This document shows positions 53,377 through 62,389 of a DNA stretch of 64,000 bases, piece after piece. The position numbers were made by a program, and so were the translations under genes. Each line of letters opens with the position of its first letter. The first letter of the stretch is position 1. The stretch is from Thiomicrorhabdus sp033238645. Its GTDB lineage: Bacteria > Pseudomonadota > Gammaproteobacteria > Thiomicrospirales > Thiomicrospiraceae. The notes beneath the pieces are model-generated. The model had not been told where the DNA came from. It searched no databases and saw only the letters and a program-made list of their open reading frames with translations. The stretch is taken from assembly GCA_033238645.1 (NCBI GenBank), contig BQXR01000009.1, forward strand, positions 1 to 64,000, in the 5' to 3' direction.

Positions 53377-53396
53377 ATTAATGACTAACCATTAAT
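53377..53396. promoter_or_regulatory. Palindrome ATTAATG-N6-CATTAAT upstream of folE2
   Basis: Perfect 7-bp arms, about 40 bp before the TAAAAT -10-like element at 53434. Size fits an operator such as Zur, though it does not match the known Zur consensus. Confidence 0.4.
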
Positions 53397-53461
53397 AATT
53401 TATATTAACCCACTTATTTACTCAATTATTTGATAAAATTTGCGATTACATTTTATTTTCC

Positions 53462-53503
53462 CGCTGGTGAATCAATCAGGTATAACCTATTTGCTTGCCA
53501 GCG
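53462..53503 (+). promoter_or_regulatory. Structured leader before folE2
   Basis: Outer stem CGCTGG/CCAGCG encloses an inner hairpin AGGT-ATA-ACCT, ending 20 bases before the folE2 start. It matches no riboswitch I can name. The frame through it is also open from a TTG at 53440. Confidence 0.35.
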
Positions 53504-53523
53504 CATTAGTCGAAGGAAATTGC

Positions 53524-54474
53524 ATGACCAAGCACATGCCCGATATCGCGTGCCAACCGCACCAAGCCCCTCAAGGAAAACTCAACTGGGTTGGAATGAG
53601 TGGGATTGAACTCCCTGTCTTAATTCAACAAGGGTTAGCAACAGACAATAGCATCCGTCTGTCTTCACAAACTCAGGCTTACGTTAGCTTAGATGATCCT
53701 ATGAGCAAAGGCATTCACATGTCTCGCTTATATCTACTATTAGACCTAATGGGTACTCAAGAGAACTTAACACCAGCACGTGTTAAAGCTATTTTAGAAG
53801 CCTTTATTGAGTCTCATAAAGACCTAAGTAATCAAGCTTTTGTCGAGTTTAAGTTTGATTATTATGAACGCCGTAACTCACTTTTAAGTAACAATACAGG
53901 CTGGAAGCACTACCCAACCACTATTAGAGGTGAGCTACGCCAAGGTGAGTTCTGTTGTGAAGTAACCATTGAAGTACCTTACTCATCAACTTGCCCCTGC
54001 TCTGCGGCACTGTCTCGCCAACTGATTCAAGAAGCTTTTGAAAAGCAGTTTGACGGCCAAGATCTAGACTATCAAACGGTGGTTAATTGGTTGGGCACAC
54101 CAGAAGGCATCAGTGCAACACCGCATAGCCAACGCTCCTATGCTCAAATTAAAGTAAAAATGGTTGAGAGTGATACTTTAGAGATCTCAAGCCTAATTAA
54201 CCATATTGAAGAAGCGGTACAAACCCCTGTGCAAGCAGCCGTTAAACGCGAAGACGAACAAGAGTTTGCTCGCCTGAATGCCGCAAACCTAATGTTCTGT
54301 GAAGACGCAGGCCGTCGCTTACAAAGCAAACTAAACCAACACAGTGAGTATTTAGACTACTGGATCAGAGTAAACCACCTAGAAAGCCTACACCCGCACG
54401 ATGCAGTAGCCATCGTCACAAAAGGTATAGAAAACGGTTACAGCGACGAACCCAACCTAATGGATAGAATGTAA
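53524..54474 (+). CDS. folE2: GTP cyclohydrolase FolE2 (type IB)
   Basis: 316 residues from the ATG at 53524, preceded by AAGGAAAT; an upstream TTG would add 28 unlikely residues. Makes 7,8-dihydroneopterin triphosphate from GTP using metals other than zinc. Family motifs: WVGMSGIELPV, MSKGIHMSRLYLL, and the Cys-containing STCPCSAALS. Follows a COG0523 GTPase, a frequent zinc-limitation pairing. Confidence 0.95.
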   Translation: MTKHMPDIACQPHQAPQGKLNWVGMSGIELPVLIQQGLATDNSIRLSSQTQAYVSLDDPMSKGIHMSRLYLLLDLMGTQENLTPARVKAILEAFIESHKDLSNQAFVEFKFDYYERRNSLLSNNTGWKHYPTTIRGELRQGEFCCEVTIEVPYSSTCPCSAALSRQLIQEAFEKQFDGQDLDYQTVVNWLGTPEGISATPHSQRSYAQIKVKMVESDTLEISSLINHIEEAVQTPVQAAVKREDEQEFARLNAANLMFCEDAGRRLQSKLNQHSEYLDYWIRVNHLESLHPHDAVAIVTKGIENGYSDEPNLMDRM

Positions 54475-54495
54475 AACATTCAAACCATTTAAACT

Positions 54496-54537
54496 AAAAA
54501 AGCCGATTTAAGTGTTAAAACTTAAATCGGCTTTTTT
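54496..54537. terminator. Bidirectional rho-independent terminator
   Basis: Perfect 17-bp stem from AAAAAAGCCGATTTAAG, loop of eight, and T run; sits between convergent folE2 and the MBL-fold gene. Confidence 0.92.
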
Positions 54538-54539
54538 AT

Positions 54540-54557
54540 CCCCCCCTGCTCAAAATT
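54540..54557 (+). repeat. C-tract repeat copy 9
   Basis: C7 then TGCTCAAAATT, two bases past the terminator, between convergent genes. Confidence 0.8.
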
Positions 54558-54740
54558 TGTAAATCAAAAAAACACCCACGCCAGAAAGCAAAAAACCGCC
54601 ATAAAGACGGTTTAGTTTAATCAAACATCGCAGCAGCAATTTGGGAGATTGTTTTGCTCTCATCAAGGCAAAGCCTTGCTCGTTTAGTAACACTAAACGA
54701 GCAAGGGTTTAATGCAAAGGAGGGGAAAATAATCCCCAAA

Positions 54741-55847
54741 TCAGAAGTCTCCGCCTGTTATTTCGTTATACACATGTTTGGCGTTATTCTTGGAAGCCTG
54801 CGCAAAAACAGGACGATCTTTATAAGCCGACTGATCTAAAGCCATCGCATTATCCATATTGCCATCTGCATCTGCAATCTTTTCAATCGCTTCATGCAGA
54901 TACACTATGTAGTCATAAGTTTGAACCTTTAGAGTTTGCATATCAGTCGGCGTACCATGACCAGGAACAACCTTAGTGTCTGCTGGAATGGCTGCCATCA
55001 TCGCTTCAAATGACTCTATCCATGCAAAGGAATCGGTGTATCTAAAGAAGACAGGCATACGTTCATTAAAGCCTAAATCACCAGAGAAAAATACGTTACG
55101 TGAAGGGATGTAGAGGCTAGTCGATGCTGGGGTATGACCTGGCCCAAAGTCTTGAATAATCACTTTCTCTCCGCCACCAACATCAATTTCCATCTTATCA
55201 GTGTAGGTGGTAAATTTATCACTGACATTACGCACTGATTTGGTCAGGTCTTTACCAACACGCTCTGACCACTCGGCCTTAATGGCGGGGAAACCAATGT
55301 CAAACTGTTCATTAGCCCCTTCACTTGAGTAGAGGTTTTTAACACCTATATCAACCCAGTAGCTTGCACCTAAGTAAGCATGCCCTTGATTATTCTCAAC
55401 GGCGACCCACTTAACGGGCTTATCAGTAATAGCTTTAATTTGTTGATGAAGTGCATAAGAGAGGCCAACATTGGCACCCGTATTAAAGACAAAGACCCCA
55501 TCTTCAAAAATTATAAATGAGAGGTTATTATTTAAACCGTAGTTACTTGGATTATGCCAAATCTGACTACCAACGACGGTATATACACCGTCAGCCACTT
55601 TAACTGCTTTAGGAATTGGGATTAACTTTCCAATATAACCCACCGATCTTTCAGTCTTAAAGACATCATCAGCATAAGAAGTAACGGCACTATTCAGCAC
55701 TTTACTATAGCTTTTCACCTCTTCGGCATAGGCCTTAAATCCTTCAATATAAGGATCATTTACACCACTATCAGCTGCAATCGTCAGAGATGAGCTCAAA
55801 CCTAGTGTAACTGCCAAAACCGTTAAAGTAAGTTGATTATTTTTCAT
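54741..55847 (-). CDS. Secreted metallo-beta-lactamase-fold protein with a degenerate zinc site
   Basis: 368 residues with a signal peptide (SSLTIAADS). MBL fold is supported by GPGHTPASTSLYI, FFSGDLGFN and VVPGHGTPTD, which keep His, Asp and His. The usual HxHxDH motif is replaced by Glu151-Asn-Asn-Gln-Gly-His156 (ENNQGHAYLG), leaving only the last His. Zinc binding is thus reduced or altered. Related to periplasmic MBL proteins, some in sulfur or quinoprotein pathways; no function assigned. Start has GGAG nine bases upstream. Confidence 0.85.
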   Translation of the reverse strand: MKNNQLTLTVLAVTLGLSSSLTIAADSGVNDPYIEGFKAYAEEVKSYSKVLNSAVTSYADDVFKTERSVGYIGKLIPIPKAVKVADGVYTVVGSQIWHNPSNYGLNNNLSFIIFEDGVFVFNTGANVGLSYALHQQIKAITDKPVKWVAVENNQGHAYLGASYWVDIGVKNLYSSEGANEQFDIGFPAIKAEWSERVGKDLTKSVRNVSDKFTTYTDKMEIDVGGGEKVIIQDFGPGHTPASTSLYIPSRNVFFSGDLGFNERMPVFFRYTDSFAWIESFEAMMAAIPADTKVVPGHGTPTDMQTLKVQTYDYIVYLHEAIEKIADADGNMDNAMALDQSAYKDRPVFAQASKNNAKHVYNEITGGDF

Positions 55848-55923
55848 ATTTGCCAGCTCCAGACTTAATCAATTGATATCAGTAAAGTATAATCATACAC
55901 TAATTAATTAACGGGCATTATCA

Positions 55924-57027
55924 CTAACTTCTATCGAGGATATTAGAATTTTTATGCTCGTAAACATCAAACACGGTAATGGCCATTGCTGCGATAACAG
56001 GACCAAAGAATAGGCCTATTACCCCAAAATGAATCAGCCCTGCAAAGGTTGATAATACTGTTAAAAGTGTATGATTAGCTACTGCTAACCCCTCTCCGGC
56101 CTCCCCTAATGTCTTAGTCAATTTTGTGATAATGACTGGTCGCATAATATTATCAATGACAAAGCCTGTAATTACGACGCCCCAAAAAACCAATACCATC
56201 GCCGTGACGTACTCACCTTGTACGAGTGCATAAATCACGATTGGAACCCAAACCAAGGCTGCCCCAACAATGGGGATAAAAGAGGTGACGGCAATCGCCA
56301 TACCAATAAACAGCCCTGGCAAGCCCAGCGCCCAAGCAACCAGTGCAAAAGAGACCCCTTGCATCACAGCAATACCGACAACACTCAATGTTAGAACGGT
56401 TGATAAGCTGGCAAAGCGCTGCATAATCATGCGATCGTAGTGATTCTCTAAAGGCGACAAAATTGCAATATGTTTGGCAATCGCACTCCCATCTCGATAG
56501 AAGAAAAATAGGGCAAACACGGATAAACCGATAAAGGCCATAAATGAGGAGGTAGTACCAATCATACCCTCTAATAAGAATACCGTCGTCTGCTGAACAA
56601 AGGCGATAATTTTGGTTGAGTTTGCTTTAATTTGCTCTAAGGCACTGGTTTGTGTTGCTTCGCTGATCGGTAAATAACTCAAAAGTGAGGTATTAAGCTT
56701 TGCCAAACTCTCCGCATCTTGGGCACTAATCCAAGCCTGAGCCTCTCCATACAACTGACCTACTTGTAGACTCACTTCTACAAGTAGATAGGTAACAGGT
56801 GCAATAACGCCAACTAGAACGATGGTGCTCATTGCCGATGCAGCAAGCGTTTTAGAACCTTTACAGCGTGGTAGAAGGTGCTCATAAAATCGATAACTGG
56901 CCGTAGCTAAAATCATTGCAAAGAAGAGCGCTTCCAGAAAGGGTCTAAATAACCAGATTAAACCAGCTAATGCCAGTAAAAGTAAAATGATTAAAAAACC
57001 TTCCTCATAAGGACGATTGTCACGCAT
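55924..57027 (-). CDS. AI-2E family transporter (YdiK/PerM type)
   Basis: 367 residues, about eight membrane helices; ITSFIPIVGAALVWVPIV-like segment (VTSFIPIVGAALVWVP) and GFVIDNIMRPVIITK are family hallmarks. Start chosen at the ATG preceded by GAGG. Members export small solutes or act as Na+/H+ antiporters; substrate unknown here. Confidence 0.9.
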   Translation of the reverse strand: MRDNRPYEEGFLIILLLLALAGLIWLFRPFLEALFFAMILATASYRFYEHLLPRCKGSKTLAASAMSTIVLVGVIAPVTYLLVEVSLQVGQLYGEAQAWISAQDAESLAKLNTSLLSYLPISEATQTSALEQIKANSTKIIAFVQQTTVFLLEGMIGTTSSFMAFIGLSVFALFFFYRDGSAIAKHIAILSPLENHYDRMIMQRFASLSTVLTLSVVGIAVMQGVSFALVAWALGLPGLFIGMAIAVTSFIPIVGAALVWVPIVIYALVQGEYVTAMVLVFWGVVITGFVIDNIMRPVIITKLTKTLGEAGEGLAVANHTLLTVLSTFAGLIHFGVIGLFFGPVIAAMAITVFDVYEHKNSNILDRS

Positions 57028-57109
57028 AATGAACCTCAAACATAATAAAAATTAAAGACCGTTTGCACTTTTAAAACAGAGTCTTTCGATACAGGGAGTG
57101 TATCTTAAT

Positions 57110-58483
57110 ATGAATACAAATATTGCAGAAGTCACCATCCGCCCTGAAGGTTCCCTTCAAATTTTATCTTATCAAGAAGCTACCCAACTTTGTGATTCAT
57201 CCGATACTGGTCTAAATGACATGTTAGTCCAGTGTGCTTTAGCCGTTTTAAACACAGGCTCTAAAGAGGACAGTAATGATGGCCTGCGTGCAGAGTACCC
57301 CAATTTTGATATTCAAGTAATAGTCAAAGGGCGTGGAGTTCAGCTTATTTTAAAGAACCCCCCACGTAGAGCCTTTGTTGATAACCAATTGATTGTTGGA
57401 CTTAAAGAGCACCTTTTTGCCGTCGTTAGGGATCTTGTCTATGCTAGAAATGAAATTTTAGAAAATCCACAATTTAATCTCAATAAATCACACGGTATTA
57501 CCAACGCTGTTTTCCATATTGCCCGTAATGCCCAACTTTTACGTCCCGATACCAATCCTAATGTTGTCGTCTGCTGGGGCGGCCACTCTATTTCGGAAAA
57601 AGAGTATAAATACAGCAAACATCTTGGCTATGAGCTGGGTTTAAGAAATTTAGATATCTGTACTGGTTGTGGTCCTGGTGCCATGAAAGGACCGATGAAA
57701 GGCGCAGTTTTAGGCCATGGTAAACAGCGAAATCATAATGCACGTTATATTGGCCTAACGGAGCCAGGCATTATTGCTGCCGAAGCACCGAATGCTATTG
57801 TAAATGAGCTGTGTATCTACCCTGATATTGAAAAACGTCTAGAGGCATTTGTACGCATCGGACACGGTATTATTATCTTCCCTGGCGGCCCAGGCACCAT
57901 GGAAGAGCTGCTCTATATATTAAGTATTCTGCTACACCCTGATAATCAAGGACTGCCATTGCCAGTTATCTTAACGGGGAATGCTGATAGCAAAACGTAC
58001 TTCGATGCAATTGTAAACTTTATTGATATCACACTCGGCTCTGAGGCGACTCAACTACTAGAGGTAATGATTGATCGTACTAGAGATGTTGCCAGCCGCA
58101 TGTCTGAGTGCATGGCGACTGTTCGAGAAGACCGTAAGTTAAGCAGTGACGCATACTATTTTAACTGGAGCCTGACGCTCAAATTAGATCAACAACAACC
58201 CTTTATTCCCACCCATGAGAATATGGCTGGACTCGATCTACATAAAAACCAACCGATTCATGAACTCGCCAGCCAGTTGCGTAAAGCCTTCTCCGGTATT
58301 GTTGCTGGAAACGTTAAACAAGATGGTGTTGAAGAAATTAAGAAGCACGGGCCTTTTGAACTGCACGGTGATTCTGAGATCATGGCTGCTATGGATGATC
58401 TTTTACAAAGTTTTGTCGAACAAAAACGCATGAAAATCGACGCAAGCACGTATAATCCCTGTTATAAGATTATTCATAGCTAA
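57110..58483 (+). CDS. ppnN: Pyrimidine/purine nucleotide 5'-monophosphate nucleosidase PpnN
   Basis: 457 residues. Cleaves nucleotide monophosphates to base and ribose 5-phosphate. N-terminal DUF4478-like domain (ENP RRAFVDNQLIVGL region), LOG core with CTGCGPGAMKGPMKGA and GGPGTMEELLYIL (PGGxGTxxE), and a C-terminal PpnN domain. Start at ATG with GGGAG upstream; an in-frame GTG lies 12 bases earlier. Confidence 0.93.
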   Translation: MNTNIAEVTIRPEGSLQILSYQEATQLCDSSDTGLNDMLVQCALAVLNTGSKEDSNDGLRAEYPNFDIQVIVKGRGVQLILKNPPRRAFVDNQLIVGLKEHLFAVVRDLVYARNEILENPQFNLNKSHGITNAVFHIARNAQLLRPDTNPNVVVCWGGHSISEKEYKYSKHLGYELGLRNLDICTGCGPGAMKGPMKGAVLGHGKQRNHNARYIGLTEPGIIAAEAPNAIVNELCIYPDIEKRLEAFVRIGHGIIIFPGGPGTMEELLYILSILLHPDNQGLPLPVILTGNADSKTYFDAIVNFIDITLGSEATQLLEVMIDRTRDVASRMSECMATVREDRKLSSDAYYFNWSLTLKLDQQQPFIPTHENMAGLDLHKNQPIHELASQLRKAFSGIVAGNVKQDGVEEIKKHGPFELHGDSEIMAAMDDLLQSFVEQKRMKIDASTYNPCYKIIHS

Positions 58484-58505
58484 AAAACTTTTAGCACACC
58501 AACTC

Positions 58506-58531
58506 AAAGGGTCTTTTACAGACCCTTTTTT
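58506..58531 (+). terminator. Rho-independent terminator after ppnN
   Basis: Stem AAAGGGTCT/AGACCCTTT with loop TTTAC and a T run, ending 17 bp before the helicase start. Confidence 0.88.
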
Positions 58532-58547
58532 GCATACAGAGATTTAC

Positions 58548-59783
58548 ATGACATTTGAAGATTTTGATTTAGATGACGCACTGTTAAACGCCATTAGAAA
58601 GATGTCGTACAACAAACCGACTCCAATTCAGCAAGCTGCCATTCCCCTAATGCTTGAGCGTAAAGACGTACTTGCAGGTGCCGCAACAGGTACGGGTAAA
58701 ACGGCTGCATTTGTTATTCCTGCCATTCAATATATATTGGATGAGCCACATCGCGCTAGTAGACACCCGCGCGTCTTAATCCTCTCACCAACACGTGAAT
58801 TGGCTTTCCAGATCCATAAAGTTGTTAAACAGCTAGGTTCCTACTGTGAGATTCCTTCCGTTATTATTACCGGTGGTTTTAAACAGACACAACAGGCAGA
58901 AACCTTAACCAGAGCGTGTGACATTCTGGTCGCAACCCCTGGTCGTCTTGCAGCATTAATGGAAGAAGATCATGTAGACCTCTCTTTCCTTGAAATTCTC
59001 ATTATCGATGAAGCAGATCGTATGCTCGATATGGGGCAAGGGCCTACTGTTCGTGCATTGATTGAAGCGATTCCTACAGACTTTCAAGCAGGACTTTTCT
59101 CGGCCACCTTATTAGGTAAAGGCATTGAGAATTTTGCGACAGAGATATTGGAAGAGCCAGAGGTAGTGCAGGTGGACGCACCTAACCAAAAGTCTGAACA
59201 GATACAGCAAATTGTCTATCTAGCAAATGATCGTGCACATAAAGAAGCACTATTGGCTAATATCGTCAAAGATCCTAGCTGTGAAAGCGCCATCGTATTC
59301 TGTAACAAGAAAGACAAAGCGGTGGAAGTTACCGACTGGTTACAGTCACAGAACGTCTCTGCCCAAGTATTGCATGGTGACTTTAGCCAATCAGCTCGTT
59401 TAGAGAAGATGTCTAAGTTCCAGAAGAACAAGATCAAAGTCATGGTAGCGACCGATGTAGCGGCACGTGGTTTAGATATGTTGAAAGTCACACACGTCAT
59501 TAACTACGATATTCCATTTAGAGGTGATATGTATATTCACCGTATTGGACGTACAGGACGTGCCCAACAAGTAGGTATTGCGATCAACCTGGTAGAGCGT
59601 CACGATATTGCTGCTTTAGAACGTATTGAATACCACTTACAGCAGAAGCTACCCATTGAAAAAATTGAGGGCTTAGAGCCGAGCTTTAAGATTAAAGATG
59701 TACTGAAAAAAGCATCTAAAAAGAAGAAAGCTAAAAAGAAAACCAGTAAGAAAAAATCTGATAAGAAGAAAAAGTCTAAATAA
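58548..59783 (+). CDS. srmB: SrmB-like DEAD-box RNA helicase
   Basis: 411 residues from the ATG at 58548. Q motif TPIQQAAIP, Walker A ATGTGKTAA, DEAD in IIDEADRMLDMG, SAT, and HRIGRTGRAQ. The tail is a lysine-rich stretch. Closest by eye to SrmB, which acts in 50S ribosome assembly, though RhlE is not excluded. The short space to the upstream terminator leaves no room for a usual promoter, so expression may depend on readthrough. Confidence 0.88.
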   Translation: MTFEDFDLDDALLNAIRKMSYNKPTPIQQAAIPLMLERKDVLAGAATGTGKTAAFVIPAIQYILDEPHRASRHPRVLILSPTRELAFQIHKVVKQLGSYCEIPSVIITGGFKQTQQAETLTRACDILVATPGRLAALMEEDHVDLSFLEILIIDEADRMLDMGQGPTVRALIEAIPTDFQAGLFSATLLGKGIENFATEILEEPEVVQVDAPNQKSEQIQQIVYLANDRAHKEALLANIVKDPSCESAIVFCNKKDKAVEVTDWLQSQNVSAQVLHGDFSQSARLEKMSKFQKNKIKVMVATDVAARGLDMLKVTHVINYDIPFRGDMYIHRIGRTGRAQQVGIAINLVERHDIAALERIEYHLQQKLPIEKIEGLEPSFKIKDVLKKASKKKKAKKKTSKKKSDKKKKSK

Positions 59784-59846
59784 GCAAAATCTAAAGTGCC
59801 TCTAGAGCGTTGAAAGTAAATTTATCTCAACTTTCTAGAGCGTCCT

Positions 59847-59862
59847 CCCCCCCCTGCTCAAT
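59847..59862 (+). repeat. C-tract repeat copy 10
   Basis: C8 then TGCTCAAT, between convergent helicase and EI24 genes. Confidence 0.75.
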
Positions 59863-59918
59863 CTTCAAAAATAATTCAAGAAGTATAAATAAAGAGACTC
59901 ATAGCGTTATCTGAGGAT

Positions 59919-60683
59919 CTAAACCATTGGTTTAGGCATTTTTGACAGATGATCAAAATTATAATGTGCCAAGGCAATCACTGCTAACACAGGAATAAAA
60001 AGACCAATAATAGGCAAGGTGCTCAGCAAGAAAAAACCTGCTAAAGCCAAAGTCGGTGTCCAATTACCGATCGCTTTCACTTCATTAAACATCTGCTTAG
60101 GTAAGATTACCTGACCAACATCTAATACTAAAGCATATCTAAAAAACATAAACCCAATTAACCAGAACCAGAAGATATTGATCAGCGGAATAAATAACAT
60201 TGGGAAAGTGACTAAGAATAGCAGTAACAGTAGCAGACCAAACTTGAGCATCTTAAGTAACATACCTATAGTACTGCCATGCCCCTGATAATCAACATTA
60301 GGATAGTGTTTGTCATGAATAACTTTGACAATGCTATCTGTCATAAATCCCGTAATAATCATGGCAAAAAGCAGTATTAAGTAACTACCTAATAACACCC
60401 CTAGAATACCCGCTATCACTGCAAAAATGGCACCGACAATCCACAAAAGTATCGCACCAATAATAGGGATAGCACCAATGGTTTGCTCTGCCTCTTCTGA
60501 CCAGCTACCAGCTTCCATGACCATTGGGTTATTGGTGACTAAATCACTGACCAAAAATATACCAAACAGGCCATAGCCCATAAGAGATACTAGAATCACT
60601 GAAGCAATAAAGGGAATAAAGAGCCGCCAGAGAATAGCGGGCTCTTTTAGGTCAGTCAGTGTTTTAAAAAATAGATTTAACAT
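59919..60683 (-). CDS. EI24-domain membrane protein
   Basis: 254 residues, about six membrane helices with the EI24/CysZ-like layout (long N-terminal helices, central YLILLFAMIITGFMTDSIV, then NIFWFWLIGFMFFRYALVLD). CysZ members import sulfate; this one lacks clear evidence for that. Start chosen at the ATG preceded by AGAGG. Confidence 0.85.
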   Translation of the reverse strand: MLNLFFKTLTDLKEPAILWRLFIPFIASVILVSLMGYGLFGIFLVSDLVTNNPMVMEAGSWSEEAEQTIGAIPIIGAILLWIVGAIFAVIAGILGVLLGSYLILLFAMIITGFMTDSIVKVIHDKHYPNVDYQGHGSTIGMLLKMLKFGLLLLLLFLVTFPMLFIPLINIFWFWLIGFMFFRYALVLDVGQVILPKQMFNEVKAIGNWTPTLALAGFFLLSTLPIIGLFIPVLAVIALAHYNFDHLSKMPKPMV

Positions 60684-60751
60684 GGTCTTCTTGCAACCTC
60701 TTTCACTATTTTCTAAAACAGTGCAGCGATACAACTAACGGATAAATAGGG

Positions 60752-62122
60752 TTATTTAATCCAGATAGATTTCACATTCATAAATTCACGAATCCCCTGA
60801 GAAGAGAGTTCACGGCCATAACCAGAGTTCTTAACACCCCCAAATGGCATGCGCTGATCTGAGAAACTTGGACTATTAATAAAAGTCGCCCCTGACTCCA
60901 TGCCTTTTGCCATGGTTTCAGCAGTTGCTTGATCATCTGCCCAAATAGAACCACCTAGACCATAATTAATGGCATTTGCGATACCTAAAGCATGTGCTGG
61001 CTCAGAGGCTGGTATTGCAATCGCAACAGGCCCAAAAAACTCTTCACTATAGGCGTCCATATTACTGGTCACACCCGTTAAAATTGTAGGCGCATAGTAG
61101 CTACCAGGACGATCTAATTGATAACCACCAGTGACAATCGTAGCCCCCTGTTCAACCGCCTTCATAACTTGCCCGTGTAACTCATCTAGTAGATCTTGAC
61201 GAGACATTGGTGCAAGCGTGGTAGTAGCATCCATCGGATCACCCGCGACAAACTTCTCTTCAATCGCTGTTTTGAACTGTTCAACAAAATTATTAAACTG
61301 TGTTTGATCAATAATAAAACGCTTAGCAGCAATACAGCTCTGCCCCATATTTAAGAATCGACCTGCAACAGCACCTTGAACAGCGGCTTTCATATTGGCA
61401 CTATCCAAAACAATAAAGGCATCTGAACCACCCAATTCTAAAACCGTTTTCTTAAGCTCAGAACCCGCGACAGAAGCCACTTTTCGACCTGCATTTTCAC
61501 TTCCTGTAAGTGTCACAGCACGTACAGCTGGATGACGAATGACACTCTCTACCATTCCTGCACCAATCATTAGCGTTGTGAAAATATTGTCTGGAAAACC
61601 TGCTTTTCTAAAAACTTCTTCCATGGCTAAAGCACACTGTGGCACGTTTGAAGCATGCTTTAAGATTGCAATATTTCCTGCCACTAAAGCGGGGGCTGCA
61701 AAACGGAAAACCTGCCAGAACGGGTAATTCCAAGGCATCACGGCTAACACAACACCTAGCGGCTGATAGTTCACATAACTTTTGGAAGCATCAGTTTCAA
61801 TCAGTTCGTCTGCTAAAAACTTAGGACCGTTTTCAGCATAGAAATCACAAACCTTCGCACACTTCTCAATCTCACCCTGTGCTTCAATAAAGGTTTTACC
61901 CATCTCTAAGGTAATCAACTCTGCCAACAGGTCACAATCATCACGTAAAACATCCGCAACTCGCTTCATCATTAAACAACGATCTTCGATCGGTGTTAAT
62001 TTTGACCAATCTGCGAATTGATAACCCGCTTGTGTTACCACCTCATCTAACGTCGCTTGATCCCACGTTTCAAATGTGCCTAACAGTTCACCTGTTGCTG
62101 GGTTAATAGATTCCATCGCCAT
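60752..62122 (-). CDS. sad: NAD(P)-dependent succinate-semialdehyde dehydrogenase
   Basis: 456 residues from the ATG with AAGGAG upstream. Catalytic Cys in NMGQSCIAAKR, general base Glu in LELGGSDAF, PWNYPFWQ and EEFFGPVAIAI. Length and motifs match YneI/Sad-type enzymes more than GabD. It oxidises succinate semialdehyde or related aldehydes. Confidence 0.9.
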   Translation of the reverse strand: MAMESINPATGELLGTFETWDQATLDEVVTQAGYQFADWSKLTPIEDRCLMMKRVADVLRDDCDLLAELITLEMGKTFIEAQGEIEKCAKVCDFYAENGPKFLADELIETDASKSYVNYQPLGVVLAVMPWNYPFWQVFRFAAPALVAGNIAILKHASNVPQCALAMEEVFRKAGFPDNIFTTLMIGAGMVESVIRHPAVRAVTLTGSENAGRKVASVAGSELKKTVLELGGSDAFIVLDSANMKAAVQGAVAGRFLNMGQSCIAAKRFIIDQTQFNNFVEQFKTAIEEKFVAGDPMDATTTLAPMSRQDLLDELHGQVMKAVEQGATIVTGGYQLDRPGSYYAPTILTGVTSNMDAYSEEFFGPVAIAIPASEPAHALGIANAINYGLGGSIWADDQATAETMAKGMESGATFINSPSFSDQRMPFGGVKNSGYGRELSSQGIREFMNVKSIWIK

Positions 62123-62188
62123 GAAGCGCTCCTTGTCATGTAATTTGATCATTCACAAAATGGCATTAACCATTCTGCTTAAAAAAAT

Positions 62189-62352
62189 AGGTCTCCGAAA
62201 GAGACTGTTTAAAAACGTTATGAAAATACCAAGCTCAAGGAAAAATAGGCAAAATAGCGGAGTTTACAAAGAGTAAATGAGCATTTTAAGCCTGCTTTTA
62301 ACAAAGCAATTATTGGTCGAAACAGTTTTCACATAGCCTCTGAAAGAGACCT
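62189..62352. mobile_element. MITE-like palindromic element
   Basis: About 164 bp with imperfect terminal inverted repeats of some 30 bases: left AGGTCTCCGAAAGAGACTGT, right (reverse) AGGTCTCTTTCAGAGGCTAT. The left end itself forms GTCTC-CGAAA-GAGAC. No coding capacity. Similar short elements recur in other marine gammaproteobacteria, to my recollection. Confidence 0.5.
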
Positions 62353-62389
62353 TTTAAATCCTAAAAACTAAATATTGGTTTTATTAAAA

